Assembly: GCA_015663225.1 (NCBI GenBank)
Contig: DQSO01000061.1
Location: 1 to 8,100, forward strand
DNA from: Campylobacterales bacterium
Lineage (GTDB): Bacteria; Campylobacterota; Campylobacteria; Campylobacterales; QNZT01
DNA: 8,100 nt
Direction of reading: 5' to 3'
Position 1 is the stretch's first letter. Each line of letters opens with the position of its first letter. Shown in pieces: positions 1 to 6,871 of this stretch. Position numbers and translations under genes: made by a program. Below the pieces are notes generated by a model. That model was not told the origin of the DNA, made no database searches, and saw nothing but the letters and a program-made list of their open reading frames with translations.

Positions 1-532
1 CAACTGCGATAACATCCATAGTCTGATTTAAGTTCACTAAGTGTCTAGCCATCTCATCATACCAAACAGCTAAAACCAAACCAAAAGTTATAGGCTCTCC
101 ATGTATTCCATGACTTCTTCCAATCATAAGAGTCATCTTGTGTTCTTCAGCTCTTACTTTTATAGCTTCCATCATGATTTTTGTATCTTCGATAATAATC
201 TCTAGTGAAGCTTTCATCTGCAAAGCAACTGCACTATCAACACAATCACTACTTGTTATACCATAGTGAAACCATCTACTCTCATCACCTAAAAATTCAC
301 TAACACTTTGAGTAAAAGCGATAAGGTCATGTTTAGTAACTGCTTCTATCTCGTCTATTCTCTCTATATTAAAATCGGCATTTTCTACAATCTTTTTACA
401 ATCATCATCAGGTATAAGTCCTAATTTATTCCAAGCTTTTACAGTTGCTAACTCTACATCTAGCCATGCTTGATATTTTGCTTGCATTGTCCACTTACTT
501 GCCATCTCTGGTCTTGAATATCTTTCAATCAT
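1..532 (-). CDS. purB: Adenylosuccinate lyase, N-terminal part (gene runs off left edge)
   Basis: The first 177 codons of PurB are present; the C-terminal part, including the flexible signature loop with the catalytic serine, lies beyond base 1. The family performs two eliminations in purine synthesis: SAICAR to AICAR plus fumarate, and adenylosuccinate to AMP plus fumarate. The protein starts MIERYSRPEMASKW, typical of the short bacterial PurB type. Visible family motifs are K67-H68-D69, the TSSD segment at 93-96, and GRSHGIHGEP at 138-147 with H141. H68 and H141 match the two active-site histidines of the Bacillus subtilis enzyme in both context and numbering. The ATG start is supported by an AAGGA ribosome site (543-547) 10 bases upstream. 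It is divergent from the pseudouridine synthase gene. Identity is secure; only completeness is unknown. Confidence 0.96.
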   Translation of the reverse strand, partial: MIERYSRPEMASKWTMQAKYQAWLDVELATVKAWNKLGLIPDDDCKKIVENADFNIERIDEIEAVTKHDLIAFTQSVSEFLGDESRWFHYGITSSDCVDSAVALQMKASLEIIIEDTKIMMEAIKVRAEEHKMTLMIGRSHGIHGEPITFGLVLAVWYDEMARHLVNLNQTMDVIAV

Positions 533-591
533 GCTTATTTTTTCCTTAATATTTTTAGAAGTTTTAATAATTTAATCTTATTAATAATAGA
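533..591. promoter_or_regulatory. Divergent purB / pseudouridine synthase spacer
   Basis: This 59-bp spacer lies between two outward-facing genes and has only 8 G/C bases. It should carry both promoters, or their downstream parts. It is so AT-rich that many -10-like hexamers can be drawn on either strand, so I do not assign individual boxes. The only clear element is the AAGGA ribosome site of purB at 543-547. No comparable site precedes the ATG at 592. Confidence 0.45.
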
Positions 592-1509
592 ATGGATTTT
601 ATCACTTATTTTGTTATAAAAAGGTATAGATTGGCATATATAAAAAAGAAGTTTTTTTCTCAAAGCAAAGTTAAAGTTTTTAAGTTTTTGATTGATAATT
701 TTGATATCTCTCTAGGTGAAGCTCAAAGGTGGATGGATAAGGGACGAGTCTTGCTAAAAGGTAAACCTGTAGTCAAAAAAGCATATAGTTTCAAAGGTGA
801 GATTGAAGTTATACTTTTTATCCCATCAAGCCAAAACCTTAAACCAATCTTTCAAACAGATGATTTTGTAATCTTTGATAAGCCAAGTGGAGTTTTAGTT
901 CATCCAGCTGGAAGAATAACTTCATACTCAATAACTCATGAAGTAAAATACCTATTTGGGAAAAATGCAAATATTACTCATAGGTTAGATAAAGAGACGA
1001 GTGGGCTTATTATATGTTCAAAAAATAAAAAAGTTGAAAAAGATATAAAGATGCTATTTGAAAATCGTGAGGTAACTAAAACTTATCTAGCACTTGTTGA
1101 GGGTGAGATAAAAGAGCCAATTTTAATAGATGCACCAATAGTTAAAAACAATAACTTTGATGATATAAAACTGATGGTCTATATAGGTGAAGAGGGAAAA
1201 CCTTCATCTACTCAAATCAATCCTATCAACTATAATAAAGAAAAAAATCAAACTCTAGTAGAGGCTCTACCAAAAACTGGACGACAACATCAAATACGAG
1301 TTCATCTACATCACATAGGGCATAGAATAGTTGGTGACCCTCTTTATGGATTAAGTTTTGAAGAAGCAGAGAGTTATTTAGAAAATAGACAAAGTGATGA
1401 AGAACGACTATCTGTAACGGGAGCTAGTCGATTGATGCTTCATGCTTATTCACTAGAGTTTAGTTACAAAAATAGGTTTAAGATTCTTTCTCAGACACAA
1501 TTTCCCTAA
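592..1509 (+). CDS. RluA-family 23S rRNA/tRNA pseudouridine synthase
   Basis: The product converts specific uridines in structured RNA to pseudouridine, without cofactor, in the cytoplasm. An S4-like RNA-binding segment spans about residues 28-75. The catalytic domain follows, with FDKPSGVLVHP from 95, the hallmark HRLDKETSGL at 130-139 (catalytic D133), and the C-terminal GRQHQIRVHL at 230-239 followed by GDPLYG at 249-254. At 305 residues it is a normal length for S4-containing RluA/RluD proteins. The target uridine cannot be read from sequence, so no symbol is given. The ATG at 592 has no clear ribosome site. An in-frame TTG at 631 is preceded by AAGG (621-624) and could be the real start, but residues before it (YFVIKRYRL) look like the usual N-terminus of Campylobacterota homologues, so I keep the ATG. 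The 3' end overlaps the opposing small membrane gene by 32 bases. Confidence 0.93.
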   Translation: MDFITYFVIKRYRLAYIKKKFFSQSKVKVFKFLIDNFDISLGEAQRWMDKGRVLLKGKPVVKKAYSFKGEIEVILFIPSSQNLKPIFQTDDFVIFDKPSGVLVHPAGRITSYSITHEVKYLFGKNANITHRLDKETSGLIICSKNKKVEKDIKMLFENREVTKTYLALVEGEIKEPILIDAPIVKNNNFDDIKLMVYIGEEGKPSSTQINPINYNKEKNQTLVEALPKTGRQHQIRVHLHHIGHRIVGDPLYGLSFEEAESYLENRQSDEERLSVTGASRLMLHAYSLEFSYKNRFKILSQTQFP

Positions 1510-1579
1510 GAACTAAAAAAAGTCCGGCAATAACAACAGCAGAAACAAAAACTATTAACCCAATATCTAACATACTCAT
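1478..1579 (-). CDS. Small single-helix membrane protein (33 aa), hypothetical
   Basis: This short gene reads ATG to TAA for 33 residues. It begins MSMLDIG, continues as an uninterrupted hydrophobic stretch at about residues 7-24 (LIVFVSAVVIAGLFLVL region), and ends with a charged tail REIVSEKES. That is the pattern of a one-pass inner-membrane microprotein with the charged tail probably in the cytoplasm. The ATG is one base after the rlmN TAG stop, and a purine-rich AGAAGGGG ribosome site lies inside the last rlmN codons, about 8 bases upstream. Position and ribosome site suggest it is the last gene of the rlmN operon. Its last 32 bases are antisense to the pseudouridine synthase coding end. 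I recognise no named family. A chance ORF is possible, but the helix, the tight spacing and the ribosome site argue for a real gene. Confidence 0.65.
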   Translation of the reverse strand: MSMLDIGLIVFVSAVVIAGLFLVLREIVSEKES

Positions 1580-1580
1580 A

Positions 1581-2636
1581 CTATAACCCCTTCTCTTTTA
1601 ACTGACCACAAGCGGCACTTATATCTAAACCTTTTGAAGCTCTTATCGTGCAGATAACCCCGTGATTGTTTAGATACTCTTTAAACTTAAACATCGTCTT
1701 TTCATCTGGTCTTTGATATGGCGAGTTTGGATATGGGTTGAAATATATCAAATTAACCTTAGCTTTTATACCATGAAGCAAAGATACTAATTTTTTTGCA
1801 CTTTTAACATCATCGTTTAAATCTTTCATAACAAGATACTCAAATAATACTTTTTTTCTCTGATCTATTGGAAAGTTTTTTACAGCAGTTATGACTGAAT
1901 CAATATTGTAAGCTTTATTTATCGGCATTAGTTCTTCTCGAAGTTTATCATCAACGGCATGAAGCGAGATAGCTAGTAAAACTCCTAAGTTTAACTTTCC
2001 AAGTTTTTGGATTTGTGAGCTTACTCCACTTGTTGAGATTGTTTGTCTTCTTGTTCCTATTGCTAGTCCATCAATATCGTTAAAAATTCTAACTGATTTT
2101 ACAACATTATCTAAGTTGTCAAGTGGTTCACCCATACCCATATAGACTATATTCAGTCTCTTATTTTCAGGTATACCATTGTCTTTTTTTATCTCTAAAA
2201 CTTGGGCTACAATCTCTCCTGGGGTTAAGTTTCTAGTAAATCCACCCTTAGCCGTTAGACAAAATGTACAACCTATTTTACAACCTACTTGCGAAGATAT
2301 ACAAACTGTAAACTTTGCCTCTTTGAGTATCTTTCCATCTTCATCAACTCTCTCTTTTTTCATAGGAAGTAAAACTGATTCTACTGTTACTCCATCTCCT
2401 GTTATAAAAAGATACTTTTTACTACCATCACAGCTCTCTTCTACTTTTACAATTTTTAGAGGATTCATAGTAAAGTTTTTATTTAACTCCTCTTTTAAAT
2501 CTTTAGGGATATTTTTCATATTATCAAAACTATCTACATACTTTTTAAATATCCATTGATATATCTGCTTTGCTCGAAAAGATGGTTTTATTATCTCACC
2601 TAACTCATCTTTTGTAAAATCTTGTATTATTTTCAC
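1581..2636 (-). CDS. rlmN: Dual-specificity 23S rRNA A2503 / tRNA A37 C2-methyltransferase RlmN
   Basis: This radical-SAM enzyme makes 2-methyladenosine at 23S rRNA A2503 and at A37 of some tRNAs, using a methyl group carried on its own cysteine. The 4Fe-4S cluster motif CxxxCxxC is at C119, C123 and C126, inside [15 protein letters not shown]. The GEPL motif is at 169-172, and the methyl-carrying cysteine is C343 in ISAACGQL, matching the Escherichia coli C355 context. C112 corresponds to the E. coli C118 position. At 351 residues it is full length. The start is GTG at 2636, which overlaps the TGA of the preceding phosphorylase-like gene (GTGA). An AGGA site (2646-2649) sits 9 bases upstream, and the next methionine (M40) would cut the N-terminal domain. 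Confidence 0.97.
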   Translation of the reverse strand: MKIIQDFTKDELGEIIKPSFRAKQIYQWIFKKYVDSFDNMKNIPKDLKEELNKNFTMNPLKIVKVEESCDGSKKYLFITGDGVTVESVLLPMKKERVDEDGKILKEAKFTVCISSQVGCKIGCTFCLTAKGGFTRNLTPGEIVAQVLEIKKDNGIPENKRLNIVYMGMGEPLDNLDNVVKSVRIFNDIDGLAIGTRRQTISTSGVSSQIQKLGKLNLGVLLAISLHAVDDKLREELMPINKAYNIDSVITAVKNFPIDQRKKVLFEYLVMKDLNDDVKSAKKLVSLLHGIKAKVNLIYFNPYPNSPYQRPDEKTMFKFKEYLNNHGVICTIRASKGLDISAACGQLKEKGL

Positions 2637-3193
2637 TTTTTTAATTCCTGATATCTATTATGCATATATTTTGTTAGTAGTTCTTTTGCTTTACTATGGT
2701 TTGTTAAAAAATCTTTATGAGCATCTTTATCTGTATAATTAGTAACTACAAATATTCCTAAAACTGGTATATCAAACTCCTGAGCAACTCTCATAAGTGC
2801 AAAAAATTCCATATTTTCCAGATGAATATTATGCTTGAGGTAGTTTTTTGATAATTGGCTATTTGTAGTTATATAGTTTGATGAGTTCACTATAACATCA
2901 TTTTTTGTTTCATGTGAAACATTATTTTTATATCTAGTAGCTTCTATAACATTATCAATAGGAGTATAAGAGTTTTTCTCCCAAAAAGATAGCTCTATAT
3001 TAGCCCCTATTGCACTCTCCACTATATCAAATATCTTAGCTTCTCCATAACTACCAGCACTTCCAATAAATATCAAAAAATCTGGTTTATCAAACAAAGC
3101 TATACGAGTCAAGTTAATAGTGGACTCAATAAGCCCTACTCCAATAGGTGTTGCAAAACTAAATGTTTCATTGTTCCCTGCACAAACTATCAT
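2633..3193 (-). CDS. Purine nucleoside phosphorylase / nucleosidase-fold protein
   Basis: This 186-residue protein belongs to the phosphorylase superfamily (PNP/UDP type, which includes MTA/SAH nucleosidase and futalosine hydrolase). Visible features are a [10 protein letters not shown] segment at 18-27, the core strand [12 protein letters not shown] at 39-50, and the ribose-binding Met-Glu pair M128-E129 in [12 protein letters not shown]. Near the C-terminus, where MTA/SAH nucleosidases carry a catalytic Asp in an SD motif, it has VTNYTD (T151-N152), so the acid is replaced by Asn. Trimeric purine phosphorylases also use an Asn there, so this may be a phosphorylase or a binding protein rather than a nucleosidase. 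It is shorter than typical members (about 230 residues). It overlaps both neighbours by 4 bases (ATGA upstream, GTGA downstream). A parS-like site lies inside. A futalosine-pathway role is possible but not shown. Confidence 0.75.
   Translation of the reverse strand: MIVCAGNNETFSFATPIGVGLIESTINLTRIALFDKPDFLIFIGSAGSYGEAKIFDIVESAIGANIELSFWEKNSYTPIDNVIEATRYKNNVSHETKNDVIVNSSNYITTNSQLSKNYLKHNIHLENMEFFALMRVAQEFDIPVLGIFVVTNYTDKDAHKDFLTNHSKAKELLTKYMHNRYQELKK
2906..2921 (+). other. parS-like ParB-binding site 1
   Basis: The 16-mer TGTTTCATGTGAAACA matches the widely conserved parS consensus TGTTTCACGTGAAACA at 15 of 16 positions; only position 8 differs (C to T). The two six-base arms, TGTTTC and GAAACA, are perfect. 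It lies within the phosphorylase-like gene and is read there as VSHET (residues 92-96). It is the left-most of three such sites in the window. Confidence 0.82.
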
Positions 3194-3861
3194 TTACACT
3201 CAAATTCAAATCTAGGATTTATCTTCATATCTCTGCTATCTTTTTGAGGAACAGGCATAGAGTTTGACGACTTATCCATAGCTCTAGCTTCATAGATAAT
3301 GGGAGGATTACTATAGTTAAACTTATTAAAATCAATACTCTTTATACTACACTCTAAACCAAGTTTTGCAGACAGATCTTCTTTGTAGTTTGTTGCCCAT
3401 TTGATAGCTTTCATCTTCAAATCATCTTTGCTCTTTAAAATGTCAGCCTTGTCAACTTGCCAACTAGATGATGAGATACTTATATCAATATCTTTACTAG
3501 CTTCACTTTTTGCACTTAAACTTGTTATAAATGAAGTTAGCTTTTCGCTTGAACTACTCTTAATATTGTAAGCAATACTTCCCTTATAACCTATTTTTAC
3601 TCTTTTATTATTTATATATTTATAGTTAGCTGATGTATGAAAGTTACCACCTTTTACACTTAAATCTTTATAACTTTTTATAAAATCACTAAATATTGTT
3701 AATGTATTTAGTACATCTGTTGAAGTTTTTTGTACACTCATGATATTTACATTTACAGCCAACTTAGTAGGATTTAGACTTGAACTAAATTCATGACTCA
3801 TCTTTATCTCAAATCCAAAAAGCCCACTCACTACCAATCCACTCAATAAAATTTTCTTCAT
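3190..3861 (-). CDS. Secreted SIMPL-domain (DUF541) protein
   Basis: This is a 223-residue predicted periplasmic protein. It starts [16 protein letters not shown], a short signal peptide with a two-lysine n-region and a hydrophobic core to about residue 17; cleavage is probably near residues 16-19. The rest resembles the SIMPL/DUF541 fold. A strand-rich N-terminal part precedes the family-typical [10 protein letters not shown] (91-100) and the segment with two-residue periodicity [12 protein letters not shown] (125-136). A helix that holds the usual run of Ala/Lys (residues 146-166) comes next, followed by [12 protein letters not shown] (167-178). C171 and C222 could form a disulfide. Members include Brucella BP26; no biochemical role is established for this one. 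The start has an AAGGA site (3869-3873) 7 bases upstream, inside the hisF end. Both ends share ATGA overlaps with neighbours. Confidence 0.8.
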   Translation of the reverse strand: MKKILLSGLVVSGLFGFEIKMSHEFSSSLNPTKLAVNVNIMSVQKTSTDVLNTLTIFSDFIKSYKDLSVKGGNFHTSANYKYINNKRVKIGYKGSIAYNIKSSSSEKLTSFITSLSAKSEASKDIDISISSSSWQVDKADILKSKDDLKMKAIKWATNYKEDLSAKLGLECSIKSIDFNKFNYSNPPIIYEARAMDKSSNSMPVPQKDSRDMKINPRFEFECK

Positions 3862-4625
3862 CCATCTATCCTTACAGGTATATTTTGATCTCTTAAATAT
3901 CTTTTTAAATCCATAATATCAATCTCTCTAAAGTGAAAGATACTAGCTGCCAATGCAGCATCAGCACCACCAACTCTAAAAGCATCTCTCATATGCTCCA
4001 TAGTCCCTGCTCCACCACTAGCGATTACAGGTATACCTAACTGAGAACTTATCTTATAGTTTAGTTGATTGTCAAATCCAGCTTTTGTACCATCAGCATC
4101 CATAGAAGTTAGAAGTATCTCTCCACAGCCTCTATCTTCTACTTCTTTTGCCCACTCTATTGCATCAATTTTTGTATCAATTCTTCCACCATTTAAAAAG
4201 ATATTCCAACTTTTTCCAACTTTTTTAGCATCGATAGCAACAACTATGCATTGAGAACCAAATCTTTTAGAAGCTTGATTTATAAAATCTGGACTTTTAA
4301 TAGCTGCAGAATTTATACTAACTTTATCGCAACCAACATTTAAAAGATTGTAAATATCATCAAGTTTACGAATCCCTCCACCAACTGTAAGAGGTATAAA
4401 AACTTCTTTTGCAACTTTTTTAACTACATCAACGATAGTATCACGACCTTCATGACTAGCCCCAATATCTAAAAATGTAATCTCATCAGCTCCCTCTTCA
4501 TTGTATCTACGAGCTACTTCAACGGGATCACCAGCATCTCTTAAGTTTACAAAGTTAACACCCTTTACAACTCGTCCATCATTTACATCCAAACAAGGTA
4601 TTATTCTTTTTGCAAAATATTCCAT
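3858..4625 (-). CDS. hisF: Imidazole glycerol phosphate synthase cyclase subunit HisF
   Basis: HisF is the (beta/alpha)8-barrel subunit that uses ammonia delivered by HisH to turn PRFAR into imidazole glycerol phosphate and AICAR, linking histidine and purine synthesis. The protein begins [23 protein letters not shown]13 and D132 (in VVAIDAKK) align with the two catalytic aspartates of the family (D11 and D130 in Thermotoga). Phosphate-binding glycine motifs VGGGIRK (81-87) and ASGGAG (near residue 202) are present. At 255 residues it is full length. An AAGGA ribosome site (4632-4636) precedes the ATG by 6 bases. It overlaps the secreted-protein gene by ATGA, while 47 bases separate it from aguA upstream. 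The partner hisH and other his genes are not in the window, so the pathway is dispersed in this genome or lies elsewhere. Confidence 0.97.
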   Translation of the reverse strand: MEYFAKRIIPCLDVNDGRVVKGVNFVNLRDAGDPVEVARRYNEEGADEITFLDIGASHEGRDTIVDVVKKVAKEVFIPLTVGGGIRKLDDIYNLLNVGCDKVSINSAAIKSPDFINQASKRFGSQCIVVAIDAKKVGKSWNIFLNGGRIDTKIDAIEWAKEVEDRGCGEILLTSMDADGTKAGFDNQLNYKISSQLGIPVIASGGAGTMEHMRDAFRVGGADAALAASIFHFREIDIMDLKRYLRDQNIPVRIDG

Positions 4626-4672
4626 CTTCTTTCCTTATATAGCTCTTATGTAAGTAGAATTTTATTGAGTAG

Positions 4673-5677
4673 TTAATCTAATATAACTTGCATAGTTGAG
4701 CAATGTATGCTTCCACCCTGCTCTATTAATCTTCTACTATCAAGTGGTATTATCTCTCTATCTTTAAAAATATTTTTAAAGATTTCTATCACCATCTTAT
4801 CACTTTCATCTTTATATATGGGTAATAAAACTGCACTATTTATTATCAAAAAGTTCACATAACTAGCTGGTAATCTCTTATTATCTTTATATATAGGTTT
4901 TGTTAGGGGAAGAGGGATGAGTTTATATGGATCTCCATTAATATTTTTAAAAGATTTTAACTCTTTTTCCATTTTTTCTAGCTCTTGAAAATGCTCATCA
5001 CTTTTGTCGTAGCACTTTAGATATACGATTGTTTCCCGTGAAACAAATCTAGCTAACATATCAATATGACCATCAGTATCATCACCAGATAAGTATCCAT
5101 GATTTAACCATAAGGTATTTTGAATACCTAACTCTTTTTTAAAAATTGCTTCTATGTCGGTTTTGGAAAATTTGTTATTTCTGTTTTTATTAAGCAGACA
5201 CTCACTTGTAGTTAAAATAGTACCATTTCCATCACTATCTATAGAACCACCCTCAAGTATAAAGTCTATATTTTCCAGCTTAGACAATCCAAAATACAAA
5301 TTTTTATGTATATATTTAGAAGATAGATTATCCTTATCATGCGGAAACTTATCTCCCCAACCATTGAAAATAAAATCTTTTAAAACTCTCTTGCTATTTT
5401 CAATAACAGATATAGGACCATAATCCCTAATCCAAGTATCATCAATATCATAAGGAACAAAAGAGATTTTATCATGGTAGCAAAACTTTCTCTTTATTTT
5501 TTCTTTTTCTTGTGGGGGAACTAGAAGTATAAGTTTTTGATTGTAAGAAATTGCACTAGCAATTTTTATAAAAATAGAGTAGGCGGAGCTAATATCATCT
5601 GCCCAATCACTCTGTAAAGCGGGGAAAGCCATAAGAATCATCTCTTGTTTTTCCCACTCTGCTGGAAGTCTTATCAT
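4673..5677 (-). CDS. aguA: Agmatine deiminase (peptidyl-arginine deiminase-like family)
   Basis: The enzyme hydrolyses agmatine to N-carbamoylputrescine and ammonia, a step towards putrescine and spermidine. At 334 residues it is a normal size. Family motifs in order are LPAEWEKQ at 4-11, DDTWIRDYGP at 79-88 (D85), EGGSID at 142-147, TDGHIDM at 201-207 (H204, D206), and the nucleophile motif GGSIHCSTMQ at 321-330 with C326. Together these form the Cys-His-Asp/Glu guanidine-modifying site. Campylobacter and Helicobacter carry related genes. The N-carbamoylputrescine amidase partner (aguB) is not in the window. The start has only a weak AAAAGA upstream, but the N-terminus matches the family exactly. 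It lies 18 bases downstream of the PilZ gene. A parS-like site and a 24-bp palindrome lie inside. Confidence 0.93.
   Translation of the reverse strand: MIRLPAEWEKQEMILMAFPALQSDWADDISSAYSIFIKIASAISYNQKLILLVPPQEKEKIKRKFCYHDKISFVPYDIDDTWIRDYGPISVIENSKRVLKDFIFNGWGDKFPHDKDNLSSKYIHKNLYFGLSKLENIDFILEGGSIDSDGNGTILTTSECLLNKNRNNKFSKTDIEAIFKKELGIQNTLWLNHGYLSGDDTDGHIDMLARFVSRETIVYLKCYDKSDEHFQELEKMEKELKSFKNINGDPYKLIPLPLTKPIYKDNKRLPASYVNFLIINSAVLLPIYKDESDKMVIEIFKNIFKDREIIPLDSRRLIEQGGSIHCSTMQVILD
4760..4783. repeat. 24-bp perfect palindrome inside aguA
   Basis: Positions 4760-4783 form a perfect inverted repeat with no spacer; each 12-base half is the reverse complement of the other, centred at 4771/4772. 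Symmetry breaks at 4759 and 4784. It encodes a near-tandem IFKN-IFKD in agmatine deiminase, so it may simply result from repeated AT-rich codons. Confidence 0.6.
5030..5045 (+). other. parS-like ParB-binding site 2
   Basis: The 16-mer TGTTTCCCGTGAAACA matches parS consensus TGTTTCACGTGAAACA at 15 of 16 positions; only position 7 differs (A to C). Both six-base arms are intact. It lies in aguA, read on the minus strand as VSRET (residues 212-216). It is 2124 bp to the right of site 1. Confidence 0.82.
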
Positions 5678-5695
5678 GTGAAATCTTTTAGAATA

Positions 5696-6799
5696 TTATA
5701 CCACTTTACCTTGAACTTGAAGAAGTAGGAGTTGATAACACATATTTATATACTCTTTTATTATACCTTTAGTCTCTCTTGTGGTATGTATATTTAGTAC
5801 AAGTTGATTGCCCATAGTTTTAAATATAGTAGCTTTTACATCAATATTAAAACTATTTTTATGCAAATCATCCAATATAAATGTTAAATCAAAAGATCTA
5901 TTATCCATATTTTCTTGTTTTATCATTTCAATATTTTGTATCTCTGTCGAAAATAGAATTGAATTTTTCGATATATCAGAAATCAATCCGATAATTTCAA
6001 AATCACCATAGATAAGTTTTGCAGTTATTGATTTGTGTGGCGCTACTCTAGTGTTTTTTCTATGTAGTGGTGAGTGATCAACAAACTTAAACTCACCAAC
6101 TTCTAAGATTGATTTATCAAAATCAACATTCATAGGAATAACAGTAAAAATATCTGGTATATCTTTATGTTCGATGTAAAGTAGTTGCTGTTTATTTAGA
6201 AATTGTAAGAAATCTTTTTTGACTTTTATTGTTGAAAGCTCTTTAGAGTGTGAAGCTATTGTAGCTTCTATCTTAATAGGGGAGTCTTGAAATAATCCAT
6301 AAATATCAATCTTAGGGTTATGATTTAATATTTTATTTATTTCAGATGAATTAATATTGTTAAAATCCAAATCTTTAGTGCCATAATATATTTGTTGATT
6401 GCGAGATAATTTACCTTTCATATAAAATTTATTGAGCCTATCAAGAAAACTTTCAATATCATCATCAGTAGAAAACTCTGTTATTGCTACATTTTTCAAC
6501 TCAATTCCAAATTTTAACTTCAGACTCATCATGAGATTTTTTATTGTTAGTACAGAAGTATGAAGTTTTATATGTTGCATATAAACGACATAACTATCAC
6601 CTTGTTCATATAAAAGAGGTTTAAAATCAAGATAACTATATATAAACTTTATAATATCTTTTAGTTTACTAGAGTTCTCCTCAACAATATCAAACTTAAC
6701 CGCAGTCAAATTTACATGATGACTTATTGCATTTTCAACTTCTGCTTCAACAAAAGCACTATTTAGATAATTAAAAATTAGATTATTACTATAACTCAT
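5696..6799 (-). CDS. PilZ-domain protein with degenerate GGDEF-like N-terminal domain
   Basis: This is a 367-residue cytoplasmic protein with no signal peptide or membrane segment. Residues about 30-125 resemble a nucleotidyl-cyclase fold: LTAVKFDI (31-38) stands where GGDEF domains have their first metal-binding strand, and EQGDSYVVYMQ (65-75) stands where the GGDEF loop would be. The GGDEF signature itself is lost, so it should not make c-di-GMP. Residues about 160-240 look like a beta-rich PilZ-N (YcgR-N-like) region. The C-terminal PilZ domain has RxxxR at R247-R251 (HRKNTR) and DISKNS at 275-280 in place of D/NxSxxG; the final Gly is Ser. c-di-GMP binding is therefore plausible but uncertain. 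The start follows a weak AGAGAG site. It is probably the first gene of the long minus-strand run and is divergent from ciaB. Confidence 0.75.
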   Translation of the reverse strand: MSYSNNLIFNYLNSAFVEAEVENAISHHVNLTAVKFDIVEENSSKLKDIIKFIYSYLDFKPLLYEQGDSYVVYMQHIKLHTSVLTIKNLMMSLKLKFGIELKNVAITEFSTDDDIESFLDRLNKFYMKGKLSRNQQIYYGTKDLDFNNINSSEINKILNHNPKIDIYGLFQDSPIKIEATIASHSKELSTIKVKKDFLQFLNKQQLLYIEHKDIPDIFTVIPMNVDFDKSILEVGEFKFVDHSPLHRKNTRVAPHKSITAKLIYGDFEIIGLISDISKNSILFSTEIQNIEMIKQENMDNRSFDLTFILDDLHKNSFNIDVKATIFKTMGNQLVLNIHTTRETKGIIKEYINMCYQLLLLQVQGKVV

Positions 6800-6819
6800 G
6801 GCTACTCTCTTTTTATTTT

Positions 6820-6848
6820 TTGACGATATAGTAGTAATTCGGCAAAAT
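6820..6848 (+). promoter_or_regulatory. Possible ciaB promoter
   Basis: In the 72-bp spacer between the PilZ gene and ciaB, TTGACG (6820-6825) and CAAAAT (6843-6848) stand 17 bases apart, fitting a sigma-70 arrangement on the plus strand. Transcription would begin about 17 bases before the ciaB ATG. The -10 box matches only 4 of 6 positions, so this is a suggestion only. Confidence 0.35.
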
Positions 6849-6861
6849 AGAAAATAAATTT

Positions 6862-6866
6862 AGGGA
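6862..6866 (+). promoter_or_regulatory. ciaB ribosome binding site
   Basis: AGGGA lies 5 bases before the ATG at 6872. It fixes that start for the open-ended ciaB frame. Confidence 0.6.
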
Positions 6867-6871
6867 TACAG

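Noticed and set aside
2179..2559. Plus-strand 126-codon frame antisense to rlmN
   Set aside because: It is a shadow of the rlmN coding frame; Ser/Phe/Pro-rich translation is typical of antisense reading of AT-rich genes.
3164..3179. TGTTTCATTGTTCCCT as a parS half-site in the phosphorylase-like gene
   Set aside because: Only the left arm matches; there is no right arm, so ParB binding is not expected.
4069..4254. Plus-strand frame antisense to hisF
   Set aside because: It overlaps conserved hisF codons completely and has no ribosome site or domain.
5154..5423. Plus-strand frame antisense to aguA
   Set aside because: It is a shadow of the agmatine deiminase gene, with no supporting signal.
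5548..5565. Inverted repeat AAATTGC-ACTA-GCAATTT as a terminator
   Set aside because: It has 7-bp AT-rich arms and lies within the aguA coding sequence, so it is unlikely to terminate transcription.
5670..5685. CTTATCATGTGAAATC as a fourth parS-like site at the aguA start
   Set aside because: It differs from the parS consensus at six positions and lacks both intact arms.
3272..5909. Two TTATCCATA nonamers (3272-3280, 5901-5909) as DnaA boxes
   Set aside because: Each differs from TTATCCACA, they are 2.6 kb apart inside genes, and no AT-rich unwinding region or cluster accompanies them, so they do not mark an origin.
5808..6011. Plus-strand frame antisense to the PilZ gene
   Set aside because: It is an antisense shadow with no ribosome site and a low-complexity product.
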